Assembly (NCBI RefSeq): GCF_014524565.1
Contig: NZ_CP060139.1
Span: 3,231,501 to 3,295,500, forward strand
Source of the DNA: Croceimicrobium hydrocarbonivorans
GTDB lineage: Bacteria; Bacteroidota; Bacteroidia; Flavobacteriales; Schleiferiaceae
Length of the DNA stretch: 64,000 nt
Reading direction: 5' to 3'
In this document: positions 25,936-34,907 of the stretch, piece by piece
How positions within the stretch are numbered: position 1 is the stretch's first letter
Layout: each line of letters starts with the position of its first letter
Position numbers and translations under genes: made by a program
Notes under the pieces: generated by a model
What the model was told of the DNA's origin: nothing
Database searches by the model: none
What the model saw: the letters and a program-made list of their open reading frames with translations, nothing else

Positions 25936-27909
25936 ATGAAATTCAATCGAAAAGGATTGACCGATCAGGAATTGATCGACTTTTATACCGCCATTCTTCG
26001 TCCCCGCTTAATCGAGGAGAAAATGTTGATCGCCCTGCGTCAGGGGCGGATTTCCAAATGGTTTTCCGGCTATGGTCAGGAGGCAATTTCAGTAGGCGCG
26101 GCCTTAGCGATGGACTCTGATGAGTTTATGCTTCCAATGCATCGAAACCTGGGGATTTTCACCACTCGTAAGGTGCCTTTATACCGTTTGTTCTCCCAAT
26201 TTCAGGGTAAAGCTAATGGCTTTACTAAGGGTAGAGACCGTTCTTTCCACTTCGGTTCTAAGGACCATAAACTGGTAGGGATGATTTCCCATCTCGGTCC
26301 GCAAATGGGAATTGCCGATGGTATTGCTCTGGCCCATAAGCTTAAAAAAGAGGATAAGGTTTGTTTGGTGATTACCGGTGATGGTGGGGCCAGTGAAGGC
26401 GATTTTCATGAAGCCTTAAACGTAGCTGCCGTTTGGAAACTGCCCGTAATCTTTCTGGTAGAGAATAATCAGTGGGGATTGAGTACGCCCAGTCATGAAC
26501 AATTTGCCTTCAAAAGCTTCGTCTATAAAGCGATGGGCTATGGTGTGAAAGGGAAGAGTATCGATGGTAACAACCTCCTGGAAGTTTATCATTCGATTAA
26601 AGAAATCAGTGAAGAAATAAAGAAGGACTCCGTTCCTTTCATATTGGAGTGTAAAACCTTCCGCATGCGTGGGCATGAAGAAGCTAGTGGCACTAAATAT
26701 TATCCCGAAGGCATTCAAGATGAATGGGCGGATCAAGATCCGGTAGATAATTTCCGGGCCTTCATGATTAATGAGGACATTATTAGTCCCGATGAAAATG
26801 AAAATTTAACACAGGGCATTAAGCAGGAAATCAATGCGGCTTTTGAAGAGGCTTTCGCCGAAGAGCCCATTGTGTTTAATCCTGAAACAGAATTAGCTGA
26901 TCGTTTTGCCCCCTTCGAATTTGTAGAGCGTCCGGCGGGCGATCAAAAGGAAGATCGTCGTTTGGTAGACGCCATCCACGATGCATTGGATCAAAGTATG
27001 GAGGCCCATCCCAATTTGGTGATTATGGGTCAGGATATAGCTAAATATGGTGGTGTTTTCAAAGTAACCGAAGGCCTGGCCGACAAATACGGTTACGATC
27101 GAGTGCGAAATACCCCTTTATGCGAATCGGCCATTGTGGGTACGGGTTTAGGCCTGAGTATCTCAGGAATGAAAGCGGTGGTAGAAATGCAATTTGCCGA
27201 CTTCGTTACCGAAGGCTTTAATCAGATTGTAAATAACCTGGCTAAGATTCACTACCGCTGGGGGCAGAATGCCGATGTGGTAGTGCGCATGCCTACCGGA
27301 GCGGGAGTAGCGGCTGGTCCATTCCACAGCCAGAGTAATGAGGCCTGGTTTACCCATGTGCCCGGATTAAAAGTGGTGTATCCTGCTTTTCCATCCGATG
27401 CCAAAGGTTTGCTGATCAGCGCTATAGAAGATCCTAACCCGGTGCTCTTTTTTGAGCATAAAGCACTGTATCGTTCCATTTCGGAGCCGGTGGCCGACAA
27501 TTACTATAATTTACCCATCGGCAAAGCAGCAGTAGTGCGCGAAGGAAATTCCGCCACCATAGTTACTTATGGAGCTGCGGTACATTGGGCTTTGGATTTA
27601 GCAGAAGAACAAGGTTTGGATATTGAGGTAATCGATCTCCGAACTCTAATGCCTCTGGATGAGGAAGCAATCCTTAACTCAGTTCGTAAAACCCATCGCG
27701 CCTTAGTGTTAACCGAGGATACCGCTTTTGGAAGTATAGCCAATGATATTGCCGCACTTATTACTGAAAAGGCATTCGAAGCCTTGGATGCGCCGGTACG
27801 TCGTTGTGCGAGTATGGATATGCCGGTTCCTTTTGCTGCGCAATTGGAGCAGGGATTCTTGGCGAAAAGCCGATTGGCCGATACTTTGAAGGAGCTATTG
27901 GAGTATTAG
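25936..27909 (+). CDS. Fused alpha/beta E1 component of a 2-oxoacid (branched-chain-type) dehydrogenase
   Basis: 657 residues joining two classic subunits. Residues 1-310 are E1-alpha with the thiamine diphosphate motif GDGGASEGDFHEALN...ENN and RMRGHEEASG. Residues about 335-657 are E1-beta with the transketolase-like core (FADFVTEGFNQIVNN, RMPTGAGVAAGPFHSQSNEAWF) and the C-terminal domain (LTEDTAFGSIANDI). The enzyme decarboxylates a 2-oxoacid, most likely branched-chain (3-methyl-2-oxobutanoate), to feed an E2 lipoyl carrier and so branched fatty acids. The fused form is standard in Bacteroidota. It has its own promoter. Confidence 0.92.
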   Translation: MKFNRKGLTDQELIDFYTAILRPRLIEEKMLIALRQGRISKWFSGYGQEAISVGAALAMDSDEFMLPMHRNLGIFTTRKVPLYRLFSQFQGKANGFTKGRDRSFHFGSKDHKLVGMISHLGPQMGIADGIALAHKLKKEDKVCLVITGDGGASEGDFHEALNVAAVWKLPVIFLVENNQWGLSTPSHEQFAFKSFVYKAMGYGVKGKSIDGNNLLEVYHSIKEISEEIKKDSVPFILECKTFRMRGHEEASGTKYYPEGIQDEWADQDPVDNFRAFMINEDIISPDENENLTQGIKQEINAAFEEAFAEEPIVFNPETELADRFAPFEFVERPAGDQKEDRRLVDAIHDALDQSMEAHPNLVIMGQDIAKYGGVFKVTEGLADKYGYDRVRNTPLCESAIVGTGLGLSISGMKAVVEMQFADFVTEGFNQIVNNLAKIHYRWGQNADVVVRMPTGAGVAAGPFHSQSNEAWFTHVPGLKVVYPAFPSDAKGLLISAIEDPNPVLFFEHKALYRSISEPVADNYYNLPIGKAAVVREGNSATIVTYGAAVHWALDLAEEQGLDIEVIDLRTLMPLDEEAILNSVRKTHRALVLTEDTAFGSIANDIAALITEKAFEALDAPVRRCASMDMPVPFAAQLEQGFLAKSRLADTLKELLEY

Positions 27910-27918
27910 GATTTCTGA

Positions 27919-27937
27919 ATTGAATTGTAAATTCAAT
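27919..27937. repeat. Perfect inverted repeat (8-bp arms, 3-nt loop)
   Basis: ATTGAATT - GTA - AATTCAAT, directly behind the stop of the E1 gene and before the convergent xerD. A further copy of the AATTCAATCC half occurs about 16 nt later. It may act as a weak hairpin at transcript ends. Confidence 0.55.
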
Positions 27938-27975
27938 CCAGTTTCAAATTCAATCCTGTATCGTCCGGAACACTA

Positions 27976-27996
27976 GCTCGAATTTGCAATTCGAGC
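27976..27996. repeat. Perfect inverted repeat (9-bp arms, 3-nt loop)
   Basis: GCTCGAATT - TGC - AATTCGAGC, between the convergent E1 and xerD genes. There is no T-run, so it is not a classic intrinsic terminator, but it could form a stem in transcripts from either side. Confidence 0.6.
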
Positions 27997-28018
27997 GATG
28001 CTACAATTTGAAAGATAT

Positions 28019-28921
28019 TTAAGCATCCTTAGACCGAGGATGAAACTTCAGAATAGTTTCCCTTAACTGCTGCTGACTGAGATGGGTATAAATCTCGGTG
28101 GTGGTGATGCTTTCATGCCCCAGCATTTCTTGGACAGCGCGTAAATCGGCGCCATGTTTTACGAGGTGGGTAGCGAAGCTATGACGAAAGGTATGGGGCG
28201 AAATGGTTTTGCGGATGCCCGCTGCGGAGGCAGCATCTTTCACTAAATTGAATATCATGGCCCGACTTAAGGCACTGCCTCTGCGATTGAGGAAGAGAAT
28301 GTCTTCGGAGCCTTTTTTAATGGGCAGATGCACCCGCACTTCCTGTCGGTACAGCTCAATCATCTTTTGAGCCAGGCTATTGATGGGAACCAATCTTTCC
28401 TTATTGCCTTTGCCCACTACCCGAATAAGATCTTCCTTAAAAAAGAGATCGGAAAGGCGCAGACCCACTAATTCGGAAACCCGCAAACCACAGGCATAAA
28501 GAGTTTCGAAAATGGCCACATTACGCATGCCTTCGGGCTTGGAGCGATCAATACTATCGATCATAGCCGATACTTCTTCTTCCTCTAAATACTCTGGAAG
28601 CTTTTGATCCAATTTAGGTCCTTCCAGTAGTTCAGCAGGATTTTGATCGATATAGTCTTCTAAAATTAGGTACTTATAAAAAGCACGGAGGGAGGAAATT
28701 AAGCGGGCCTGACTGCGGGTGCTCAATCCATGATTTTGCAAATCTCGCAAGCATTTCTCCAAACGGAAAAGGTTCAATTGCAAGGGTCCCAGTTCTTCAT
28801 TCTCGAAATAGTGGGCAATTTTATTCAAGTCACGGAGATAGGCTTTCACCGAATTATCGGCCAGACCCTTCTCCAGTTGCAGATAGTTTTTGAATTCTCG
28901 AATGGCGCCTTTCCACTGCAT
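28019..28921 (-). CDS. xerD: Site-specific tyrosine recombinase XerD
   Basis: 300 residues. The N-terminal SAM-like domain (1-85) and the catalytic domain carry the Arg in YACGLRVSEL, HxxR in SPHTFRHSFATHL, and His/Tyr in LGHESITTTEIYTHL. These are the five catalytic residues of the family. Length and order fit chromosomal XerD, which resolves chromosome dimers at dif. XerC-like assignment is less likely but cannot be excluded. It is divergent from aroQ with 33 nt between them. Confidence 0.9.
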   Translation of the reverse strand: MQWKGAIREFKNYLQLEKGLADNSVKAYLRDLNKIAHYFENEELGPLQLNLFRLEKCLRDLQNHGLSTRSQARLISSLRAFYKYLILEDYIDQNPAELLEGPKLDQKLPEYLEEEEVSAMIDSIDRSKPEGMRNVAIFETLYACGLRVSELVGLRLSDLFFKEDLIRVVGKGNKERLVPINSLAQKMIELYRQEVRVHLPIKKGSEDILFLNRRGSALSRAMIFNLVKDAASAAGIRKTISPHTFRHSFATHLVKHGADLRAVQEMLGHESITTTEIYTHLSQQQLRETILKFHPRSKDA

Positions 28922-28954
28922 TTTTAAGTAATTTGGCTCGGCTAAAGGTAGCTA

Positions 28955-29371
28955 ATGAAAGTGGGTATTCTCAACGGTCCGAATCTCAACTTATTGGGAA
29001 AGCGCGAACCGGAAATTTACGGACATCAAGGCTTTGAATCCTATTTGGAAAAGCTGCAAGCGGATTTTCCCGAACATGAAATCCAGTATCGTCAATCTAA
29101 TGTGGAAGGCGAATTGGTGAGTGCCTTGCATGAGCTGGCAGAGGAGTGTGAGGGAATCATCTTTAATCCTGCTGCCTTTACTCATACTTCGATCGCTTTG
29201 GCGGATGCGGCAAAATCGATTGACTGTCCTATTATCGAGGTGCATCTTTCCAATGTTTATCAGCGTGAAAGCTTCCGACATAAAAGCTATTTGTCGCCCG
29301 CTGCTAAGGGTGTAATCACTGGCCTGGGTCTTAAGGGCTATGAGTTGGCAATGAGAGCTTTGTTGGGCTAA
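28955..29371 (+). CDS. aroQ: Type II 3-dehydroquinate dehydratase AroQ
   Basis: 138 residues, the usual size of the family. It has the motifs NGPNLNLLGKREPEIYG (catalytic Tyr), QSNVEGELV, NPAAFTHTSIALADA and EVHLSNVYQRESFRHKS (catalytic His). It converts 3-dehydroquinate to 3-dehydroshikimate in the shikimate pathway. Its stop is interlocked with the stop of the convergent T9SS gene (CTAA, 29368-29371). Confidence 0.96.
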   Translation: MKVGILNGPNLNLLGKREPEIYGHQGFESYLEKLQADFPEHEIQYRQSNVEGELVSALHELAEECEGIIFNPAAFTHTSIALADAAKSIDCPIIEVHLSNVYQRESFRHKSYLSPAAKGVITGLGLKGYELAMRALLG

Positions 29372-30018
29372 AGTTTGATGAATTTCACAGTTTCGCTAAA
29401 ATCAAACTTATCGCTACTGGCTTTACATATATAAAAGCCAAAAGGCAAATCACTTAATTCCATTTTTTGTTCTTGTCCCGCTTCAAAATGGATAGTTTTA
29501 ATCAAGTTCCCACTTACATTGTATATATCCACACGATTGTAGCATTCACCTTCGGCAAGAGCAGCAGTTTCATGTACGGGATTGGGATAGAGACTTAAGG
29601 GTTTAAATTCTGGGAAATCTTCAGAGTCTAAAATATACTCAGGGTAATACCTTGGTGATCTGCTCACAAATTCCACATTTACTGGTTCTTCTATCCGAGG
29701 GTACCAATTGTTAAATCCTTCGTGCAGACGAACATTTAGAATTCGCTTACGCTGATTGCTGTAGAAATTATAACAGCTCAAATTATAGATGCCGGGTGGT
29801 ATTCCATCGATTTGGTAGCCAAGGGTACTATCCCCAAACCTTTTGTTTAGGGAAATGATTTGACCTGTTTCCTGGTTTTTAATGGAGATATAGAAAAGGG
29901 AAATAGTGTCTTCGGTTCCTGACTCCAATACAATACCGGTTAAAATAGCCTCTCCATGTTGGGCAAATACTCTGGGCATGCAGAGCAGAAGGGCAAGTAA
30001 AAGCGAAGCAGATTTCAT
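29368..30018 (-). CDS. Small secreted protein with T9SS C-terminal sorting domain
   Basis: 216 residues. Signal peptide 1-19 (cleavage after VFA). Residues about 25-130 are a beta-rich domain, possibly carboxypeptidase-regulatory-like (ESGTEDTISLFYISIKNQETG). The last 75 residues are a type A sorting domain: LSLYPNPVHETA, VDIYNVSGNLIKT, LPFGFYICKA, ending in FIKL. It should be exported across the outer membrane by the T9SS. Function of the passenger is unknown. Confidence 0.82.
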   Translation of the reverse strand: MKSASLLLALLLCMPRVFAQHGEAILTGIVLESGTEDTISLFYISIKNQETGQIISLNKRFGDSTLGYQIDGIPPGIYNLSCYNFYSNQRKRILNVRLHEGFNNWYPRIEEPVNVEFVSRSPRYYPEYILDSEDFPEFKPLSLYPNPVHETAALAEGECYNRVDIYNVSGNLIKTIHFEAGQEQKMELSDLPFGFYICKASSDKFDFSETVKFIKL

Positions 30019-30133
30019 AGCAGATTTAGGTTTAAGGGTTCACTATTTTGGATGCTCAATTTTTAATTCGGTTGCCTAATTCATGTGAAAATGCATTTCG
30101 TACATTAGGGCTCTTGCCTAAACAGAGCGAAAA

Positions 30134-30448
30134 ATGATACTAAGTACCACCGACTATATACCGAACCGTGAAGTGACCGAGATAATAGGCATAGCGCGTG
30201 GAAGCACGGTTAGAGCCCGAAATATCGGTCGTGACTTCTTTGCCGGATTAAAAAATATCGTTGGTGGAGAAATTGAGGAATACACCAAGCTTCAGGCACA
30301 TGCGCGCGAGCAGGCCATGCAAAGATTGGAGCAGGATGCCCAACGTTTAGGCGCCGATGCGGTGATCAATATCCGATTAACCACTGCGATGGTTATGCAA
30401 GGAGCGGCAGAAATTCTGGCCTATGGTACGGCAGTAAAATTGAGCTAA
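30134..30448 (+). CDS. YbjQ-family (DUF74) protein
   Basis: 104 residues covering one YbjQ domain: EVTEIIGIARGSTVRARNIGRDF, then ARQEAMQRLEQDAQ-like helix and GADAVINIRLTTAMVM. The family is a small cytosolic fold forming pentamers, of unknown function. Its stop codon overlaps the ATG of the next micro-gene by 1 nt. Confidence 0.92.
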   Translation: MILSTTDYIPNREVTEIIGIARGSTVRARNIGRDFFAGLKNIVGGEIEEYTKLQAHAREQAMQRLEQDAQRLGADAVINIRLTTAMVMQGAAEILAYGTAVKLS

Positions 30449-30576
30449 TGGAATTTAGTTGGCCAATTTATATCAATGGCGGAGTTTGGATAATCCTCCT
30501 GATACTAATCATTTATTTAGCCTTTCGTCGCCTGCGAATAAAGGAGACCGAAGACTTTGAAAAGCGAGATAATTAA
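30448..30576 (+). CDS. 42-residue single-pass membrane micro-protein
   Basis: ATG at 30448 overlaps the TAA of the YbjQ gene; TAA at 30574-30576. The product has one strongly hydrophobic helix (about residues 13-26, VWIILLILIIYLAF) followed by a basic-acidic tail (RRLRIKETEDFEKRD), consistent with an N-out, C-in membrane peptide. The sensor kinase gene starts 24 nt later. No family recognised; it is supported by its operon position and membrane-protein composition. Confidence 0.55.
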   Translation: MEFSWPIYINGGVWIILLILIIYLAFRRLRIKETEDFEKRDN

Positions 30577-30600
30577 GAAGGGGAAAAACACTTAGGGGAA

Positions 30601-31674
30601 TTGAAGTTTGAATATCGCATTAGCTTAATCTATCTGATTATTGGGGCGCTTTGGATTCTGTTCTCAGATCTGGCTGTCAATGAATTGGTGGATTCCCCTG
30701 CCTTACAAAATGAACTCCAAACCTATAAAGGCTGGTTCTATGTGGTAGCCACTGGAGCCTTATTTTTTGTTTTTCTACGCCGACATCTAGGGCGACTGAG
30801 AACCGTTGAGCAAAGTTTGGAGTCTCATCAAAAAAGCTTAGAGAAGACCGTTCAAGAAAAAACGCGTGATTTAGATCAAACCTTGCAGGCATTGAATGAA
30901 AAGCATGAAAAGCTGCAGGAAAAGAATGAGATCATTCACAATCAAAATCTTCAATTACAGAAAGCACTCGAAGATCTGAAATCAGCACAAAGCAAATTGA
31001 TGCAAGCTGAGAAAATGGCTTCCATTGGTCTTTTAACTCGGGGCTTGGCGCATGAGGTGAATAATCCTCTAAATTATATCTCTGGGGGTTTAGTAGGCCT
31101 CGAAGACCAGAAGCTGGCGGAGCATAATGAAGAAACCCAAATTTACATCCGCGGAATTCGTGAAGGACTTCAAAGAGTACATCGCATCATTCGCTCCTTA
31201 AACCAGATGAGTAATCAGGGTGGGGAGAAGAAAGAGCTTTGTGATATTGGTCGAATTCTCGACAATGTTTTGGTTTTACTGCTTCCCGAATACTCGACTG
31301 AAATTCAGATTCAAAACTCCATAAAAGCCAAAGAGATTCAGGTTGTTGGCAACCGGGCCGAACTTTATCAGGTTTTCTTTAATATTATTCAGAATGCCTT
31401 TCAGGCCATGCCAGATGGTGGGGTATTGAAGTTAAATGCCGAAAATCTGGAAGCCGGCATTCGCGTGCAAATCCAAGATAGTGGCAGCGGCATTGCCACC
31501 GAGAATCTTCTAAAAGTTACCGATCCGTTTTTTACCACCCGCTCTCCAGGCGAAGGGGTGGGGCTGGGATTATCGATAGCCTACAATATTATTGATCAGC
31601 ATAAAGGTAAAATGAGTATCCAATCCCAAGAGGGCCAGGGTACCACCGTCACTGTTGAAATTCCTAATTCATGA
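30601..31674 (+). CDS. Membrane sensor histidine kinase
   Basis: 357 residues from TTG. Two membrane helices (about 7-22 and 43-60) flank a short outside loop, followed by a long coiled coil (65-140, many Glu/Lys/Leu), the phospho-acceptor box GLAHEVNNPLNY with His151, and an ATPase domain with N box (FFNIIQNAFQAMP), G1 (DSGSGI) and G2 (GEGVGLGLSIAYNI). The short loop suggests it senses in the membrane or through the coiled coil. It overlaps the response-regulator gene by 4 nt (ATGA). Confidence 0.9.
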   Translation: MKFEYRISLIYLIIGALWILFSDLAVNELVDSPALQNELQTYKGWFYVVATGALFFVFLRRHLGRLRTVEQSLESHQKSLEKTVQEKTRDLDQTLQALNEKHEKLQEKNEIIHNQNLQLQKALEDLKSAQSKLMQAEKMASIGLLTRGLAHEVNNPLNYISGGLVGLEDQKLAEHNEETQIYIRGIREGLQRVHRIIRSLNQMSNQGGEKKELCDIGRILDNVLVLLLPEYSTEIQIQNSIKAKEIQVVGNRAELYQVFFNIIQNAFQAMPDGGVLKLNAENLEAGIRVQIQDSGSGIATENLLKVTDPFFTTRSPGEGVGLGLSIAYNIIDQHKGKMSIQSQEGQGTTVTVEIPNS

Positions 31675-32042
31675 GTTTACCCCAAATTCTCTATGTTGAT
31701 GATGAGGAGATGAATTTGCTCCTTTTCAGTCTCAATTTCAAAAAGCACTTTGAGGTGCTCACCGCTAAAGATCCGCAAGAGGCTTATCAAAAGGTTGCTG
31801 CTGGCTTAAAGCCGGATGTGGTAGTAAGTGATATGAAGATGCCTGGACAAAATGGAGTTGAGTTTTTGCAGAGTATTCGCGGCCATCTTCAAGAAGCACC
31901 ATTTTATATCCTAACCGGCTTTGAGATTAATGAAGAAATTCAACAGGCCCTTAATTCCGGCTTGATTCGAAATTATTTGCGAAAACCTTTTAATCGAGAT
32001 TCTCTCTTGGAGGAATTTCAACGGGTAGTAGGTCAAAATTGA
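31671..32042 (+). CDS. Single-domain response regulator
   Basis: 123 residues, a receiver domain only: acidic pocket DDEE at 10-13, phospho-acceptor Asp54 (VVVSDMKMPG), Thr in YILTGF and Lys in LRKPFN. There is no DNA-binding or enzyme output, so it probably acts by protein contact or in a phosphorelay. Partner kinase is the gene directly upstream (ATGA overlap). Confidence 0.92.
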   Translation: MSLPQILYVDDEEMNLLLFSLNFKKHFEVLTAKDPQEAYQKVAAGLKPDVVVSDMKMPGQNGVEFLQSIRGHLQEAPFYILTGFEINEEIQQALNSGLIRNYLRKPFNRDSLLEEFQRVVGQN

Positions 32043-32052
32043 TAACTAGAAA

Positions 32053-32487
32053 ATGGATTCGGCCTTACTAAAGAAGATGTCTTATAAGGGGGAAAGCCCT
32101 TTGCTATTGGCCAATGTGCCTGATACTTTGCTTGATACATTTAAGGATTGGATTGAGGAGTCTGTTGCCCAGGATCATGATTCAGCTTTAAACTTTGCTT
32201 TCATTTTTGTGCAGAAGCAAGAGGATCTGAATCAATGGATCGATAAGCTTTGCCCATTAATGGAGGGGGATGCACCGCTTTGGTTTGCCTATCCGAAGAA
32301 AAGCAGCAAGCGTTTTAAAAGCGAGATCACCCGCGATTCTGGATGGAACCATATTGGACAGTACAATATGGAACCAGTGCGTCAGATCGCCATTGATGAG
32401 GATTGGAGTGCTTTGCGTTTCCGCAAATTAGAATACATCAAGAAATTGACGCGTCGAGACAGCATGCGTCTCAGTCCAAAGAAATAA
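32053..32487 (+). CDS. Small protein similar to the DUF3052 family
   Basis: 144 residues. The segment PLWFAYPKKSSK, then ITRDSGWNHIGQ and VRQIAIDEDWSALRFRKLEYI resembles small DUF3052-type proteins. It starts 10 nt behind the response regulator, so it is likely co-transcribed, but no link to signalling is known. It ends 2 nt before the stop of the convergent outer-membrane receptor. Confidence 0.7.
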   Translation: MDSALLKKMSYKGESPLLLANVPDTLLDTFKDWIEESVAQDHDSALNFAFIFVQKQEDLNQWIDKLCPLMEGDAPLWFAYPKKSSKRFKSEITRDSGWNHIGQYNMEPVRQIAIDEDWSALRFRKLEYIKKLTRRDSMRLSPKK

Positions 32488-32489
32488 GC

Positions 32490-34907
32490 CTAAAACTTAT
32501 ACTTGTAACCAATCCGTATTACTTGTGTTTCATAGTAATTGGCACTGCTGTATTTGAATCCATCGGCGTTTATTTCTTGACGAATCACCATGGTATTGAG
32601 TAAATCCGTAGCATTGATGAAGAACTCTCCTTTACCTTTTTGAAGCCTGCGGCTTAAACCGAAATTGAGTGAATAACGTGCATCAATTTTACCTTGAGGA
32701 ATAATATCTGGTGCCAAGTAAATGCTGCTGATCTGCAGATCAGTAAATTGACCCAGTTTGAAATTGATGTTCAGTTTGAAATTTCCGGATAGTAAATCTT
32801 GGGCCGGTGCACTGTAATAGCTCAATTTAGGGTAGCGATTAAGCACTGTAAAGGCCGAAATTTGATTATAATACAGATTAAGGTTGGCATTCAGCCTCAG
32901 CCATTTACTTAGTTTTTGATTCAAATCCAGTTCAATTCCACTGTTAAAGGCAGTACCCGTATTTTGGGAGATATTGTAAATCAAATTTGAGGTATCGGAT
33001 TGAATCGCTATTCGACTTATCTGAGCCTTAGACATTCGATGGTAAGCAGCGCTGTAGATAGAACCTTTTTCCCAGGCATGCTTATAGCCGAGTTCCAAGC
33101 TATTGGTGAATTGAGGTTTCAGGGCGGGATTTCCCACCTTAATGATTTCCGCGTCATCATATTTTGGGAAAATGCGAATGTCCACTTCATCTGGGCGATC
33201 CACCCGGCGATTGAAGAATAAACTCAATTTATCCCTATCCGAAATTTTATAGGCGATGCGCGCATTGGGGAAAGGTTGTAAATATTGATAGCCATCACTT
33301 TTATAGGTATTATGTCCCGGGCTTACCTCATAGTATAAATCCACATATTCCAGCCTTAAACCTAGTTCTGCCTCCCAGTCTTGAATCTCATAATTCAGGT
33401 TTCCGTAGAGCGCAGGAATGGTCTCACGGTAAGTAGCAATGCCATCCGCACCTGCATCCAAAACAGAATGTTGAGCAGAAGGATTAAACTGCATATTGGT
33501 AGGGATAATTCGCTGTCTAAATTTTAGTCCCGTTTCCAAAAGGCCATGTTGTAAAGGCCTTTGATAATCTAAATTGAAATCGGATACTTTCTGATCCGCA
33601 ATGAGATGGAATGATTCCTTGCTTTGATAGCTCGGCAGTTTATTATCGAAGAAATAGCTTTCATCTTCTCGGTCGAAACTATAGCGATAGCCAACTTTAA
33701 GGAGATGCCCGGGTTCCGGAAATTTATGTTCGTAGTCTAAGGAACCCATGATGGCAGTTAGAACTTCATCTTCCAGGAATTGCCATAGGCGTAAATTTTC
33801 ACCAGTTCTGCCATTAAAGAAAGGTTGATCCCCATAATCTTTAATGCTTTTTCTACTGAAATAGGTAGCCAGGCTGAAACTATTACTGCCATCCAATTGA
33901 TAATCCAATCCTGCCTTCGAAGTGAAAAAATGGGTATTGCGATTTCGTTTTAATTGCTGATCGATCTGAGTGCCATCATCATAGCTTCGGTTTACGAATT
34001 CGTTTCGGTTCAAACTTTCGGTATAAAGATGATCTGCCTGAAGGAAAAGATTCATCTTGTTCTTACGATAGTTCAGCGCTATGCTAGGGTTAATTTTCGG
34101 GGTAGCTTGATATTGAGGCCTAATACCAGGAAGGTTTTCCTTGCGTACCCATAATGCACCCAATCCGGAACTCAGGCCTGCTTGTCCATTTAAACCGCTG
34201 GCATCTTGCTTCTTAAGAATAATGTTAATGATACCAGCATTTCCATTGGCATCATATTGAGCGGAAGGATTATTAATGATTTCAATCTTTTCGATGGCAG
34301 AAGCCGGAATATTATCCAGACCATTCTGCTTGCCAAAGCCAGTAATCGCCGTCTGTTTGCCATCAATTAGGACCATCACTTGATTACTGCCTCGCAATTG
34401 AATTTCCCCCTCCTGGGTGCTAATCCCTGGCAATTGACTAAGAGTTTGCAAAACACTACCACCGCTCTGACTCAGATTATCTTCGGGGAGGTAGGTTTTC
34501 TTATCCATTTTGGCGCTGAGTGCTTCTTTGCGCGCTGAAACCACCACTTCCTCTAATTGCTCATTATCCTCCTTTAGATATAGGGCCCCCAAATCCAAAT
34601 AGGCGGAATTGGAACCAATATAAAGTTCCTTATACAGGCCCTTAAATCCAATAAAGGAAAGTGAAAGCAAGTATTTTCCCGGTGCAATGTCGCTTAAATT
34701 GAAAAGGCCTTGCTCATCTGTTATGGTGCCACTCAGGAAGCTCGAATCAGCGGGACTAAGCAATTGAATATTTACGAAGGGAAGGAGCTCTTGATTTTTT
34801 TCGGATTTCACGGTCCCTGATAGATTCACCAAGCTTACCTGGGCCCGAAGGCCCAGGGGTAATAAGAGCAGTAAGAGACTAAAAGTTCTTAGGGTTCTAA
34901 TCATCAT
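32490..34907 (-). CDS. TonB-dependent-receptor-like outer-membrane beta-barrel protein
   Basis: 805 residues. Signal peptide about 1-22 (cleavage after LRA). A CarboxypepD_reg-like domain (about 27-110; LSGTVKSEKNQELLPFVNIQ), then a plug domain (QLPGISTQEGEIQLRGSNQVMVLIDGKQ) and a large barrel of the outer-membrane beta-barrel family (OMP_b-brl_3 type) ending in GYKYKF. It probably takes up or binds a small ligand; the substrate is unknown. It overlaps the PepSY-like gene by 11 nt and lies in one cluster with a two-component system, which suggests regulated expression. Confidence 0.88.
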   Translation of the reverse strand: MMIRTLRTFSLLLLLLPLGLRAQVSLVNLSGTVKSEKNQELLPFVNIQLLSPADSSFLSGTITDEQGLFNLSDIAPGKYLLSLSFIGFKGLYKELYIGSNSAYLDLGALYLKEDNEQLEEVVVSARKEALSAKMDKKTYLPEDNLSQSGGSVLQTLSQLPGISTQEGEIQLRGSNQVMVLIDGKQTAITGFGKQNGLDNIPASAIEKIEIINNPSAQYDANGNAGIINIILKKQDASGLNGQAGLSSGLGALWVRKENLPGIRPQYQATPKINPSIALNYRKNKMNLFLQADHLYTESLNRNEFVNRSYDDGTQIDQQLKRNRNTHFFTSKAGLDYQLDGSNSFSLATYFSRKSIKDYGDQPFFNGRTGENLRLWQFLEDEVLTAIMGSLDYEHKFPEPGHLLKVGYRYSFDREDESYFFDNKLPSYQSKESFHLIADQKVSDFNLDYQRPLQHGLLETGLKFRQRIIPTNMQFNPSAQHSVLDAGADGIATYRETIPALYGNLNYEIQDWEAELGLRLEYVDLYYEVSPGHNTYKSDGYQYLQPFPNARIAYKISDRDKLSLFFNRRVDRPDEVDIRIFPKYDDAEIIKVGNPALKPQFTNSLELGYKHAWEKGSIYSAAYHRMSKAQISRIAIQSDTSNLIYNISQNTGTAFNSGIELDLNQKLSKWLRLNANLNLYYNQISAFTVLNRYPKLSYYSAPAQDLLSGNFKLNINFKLGQFTDLQISSIYLAPDIIPQGKIDARYSLNFGLSRRLQKGKGEFFINATDLLNTMVIRQEINADGFKYSSANYYETQVIRIGYKYKF

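Noticed and set aside
25887-27996. tRNA or other structured RNA in intergenic gaps
   Set aside because: No cloverleaf or T-loop consensus could be found in any gap of the window; the hairpins seen are simple palindromes or terminators.
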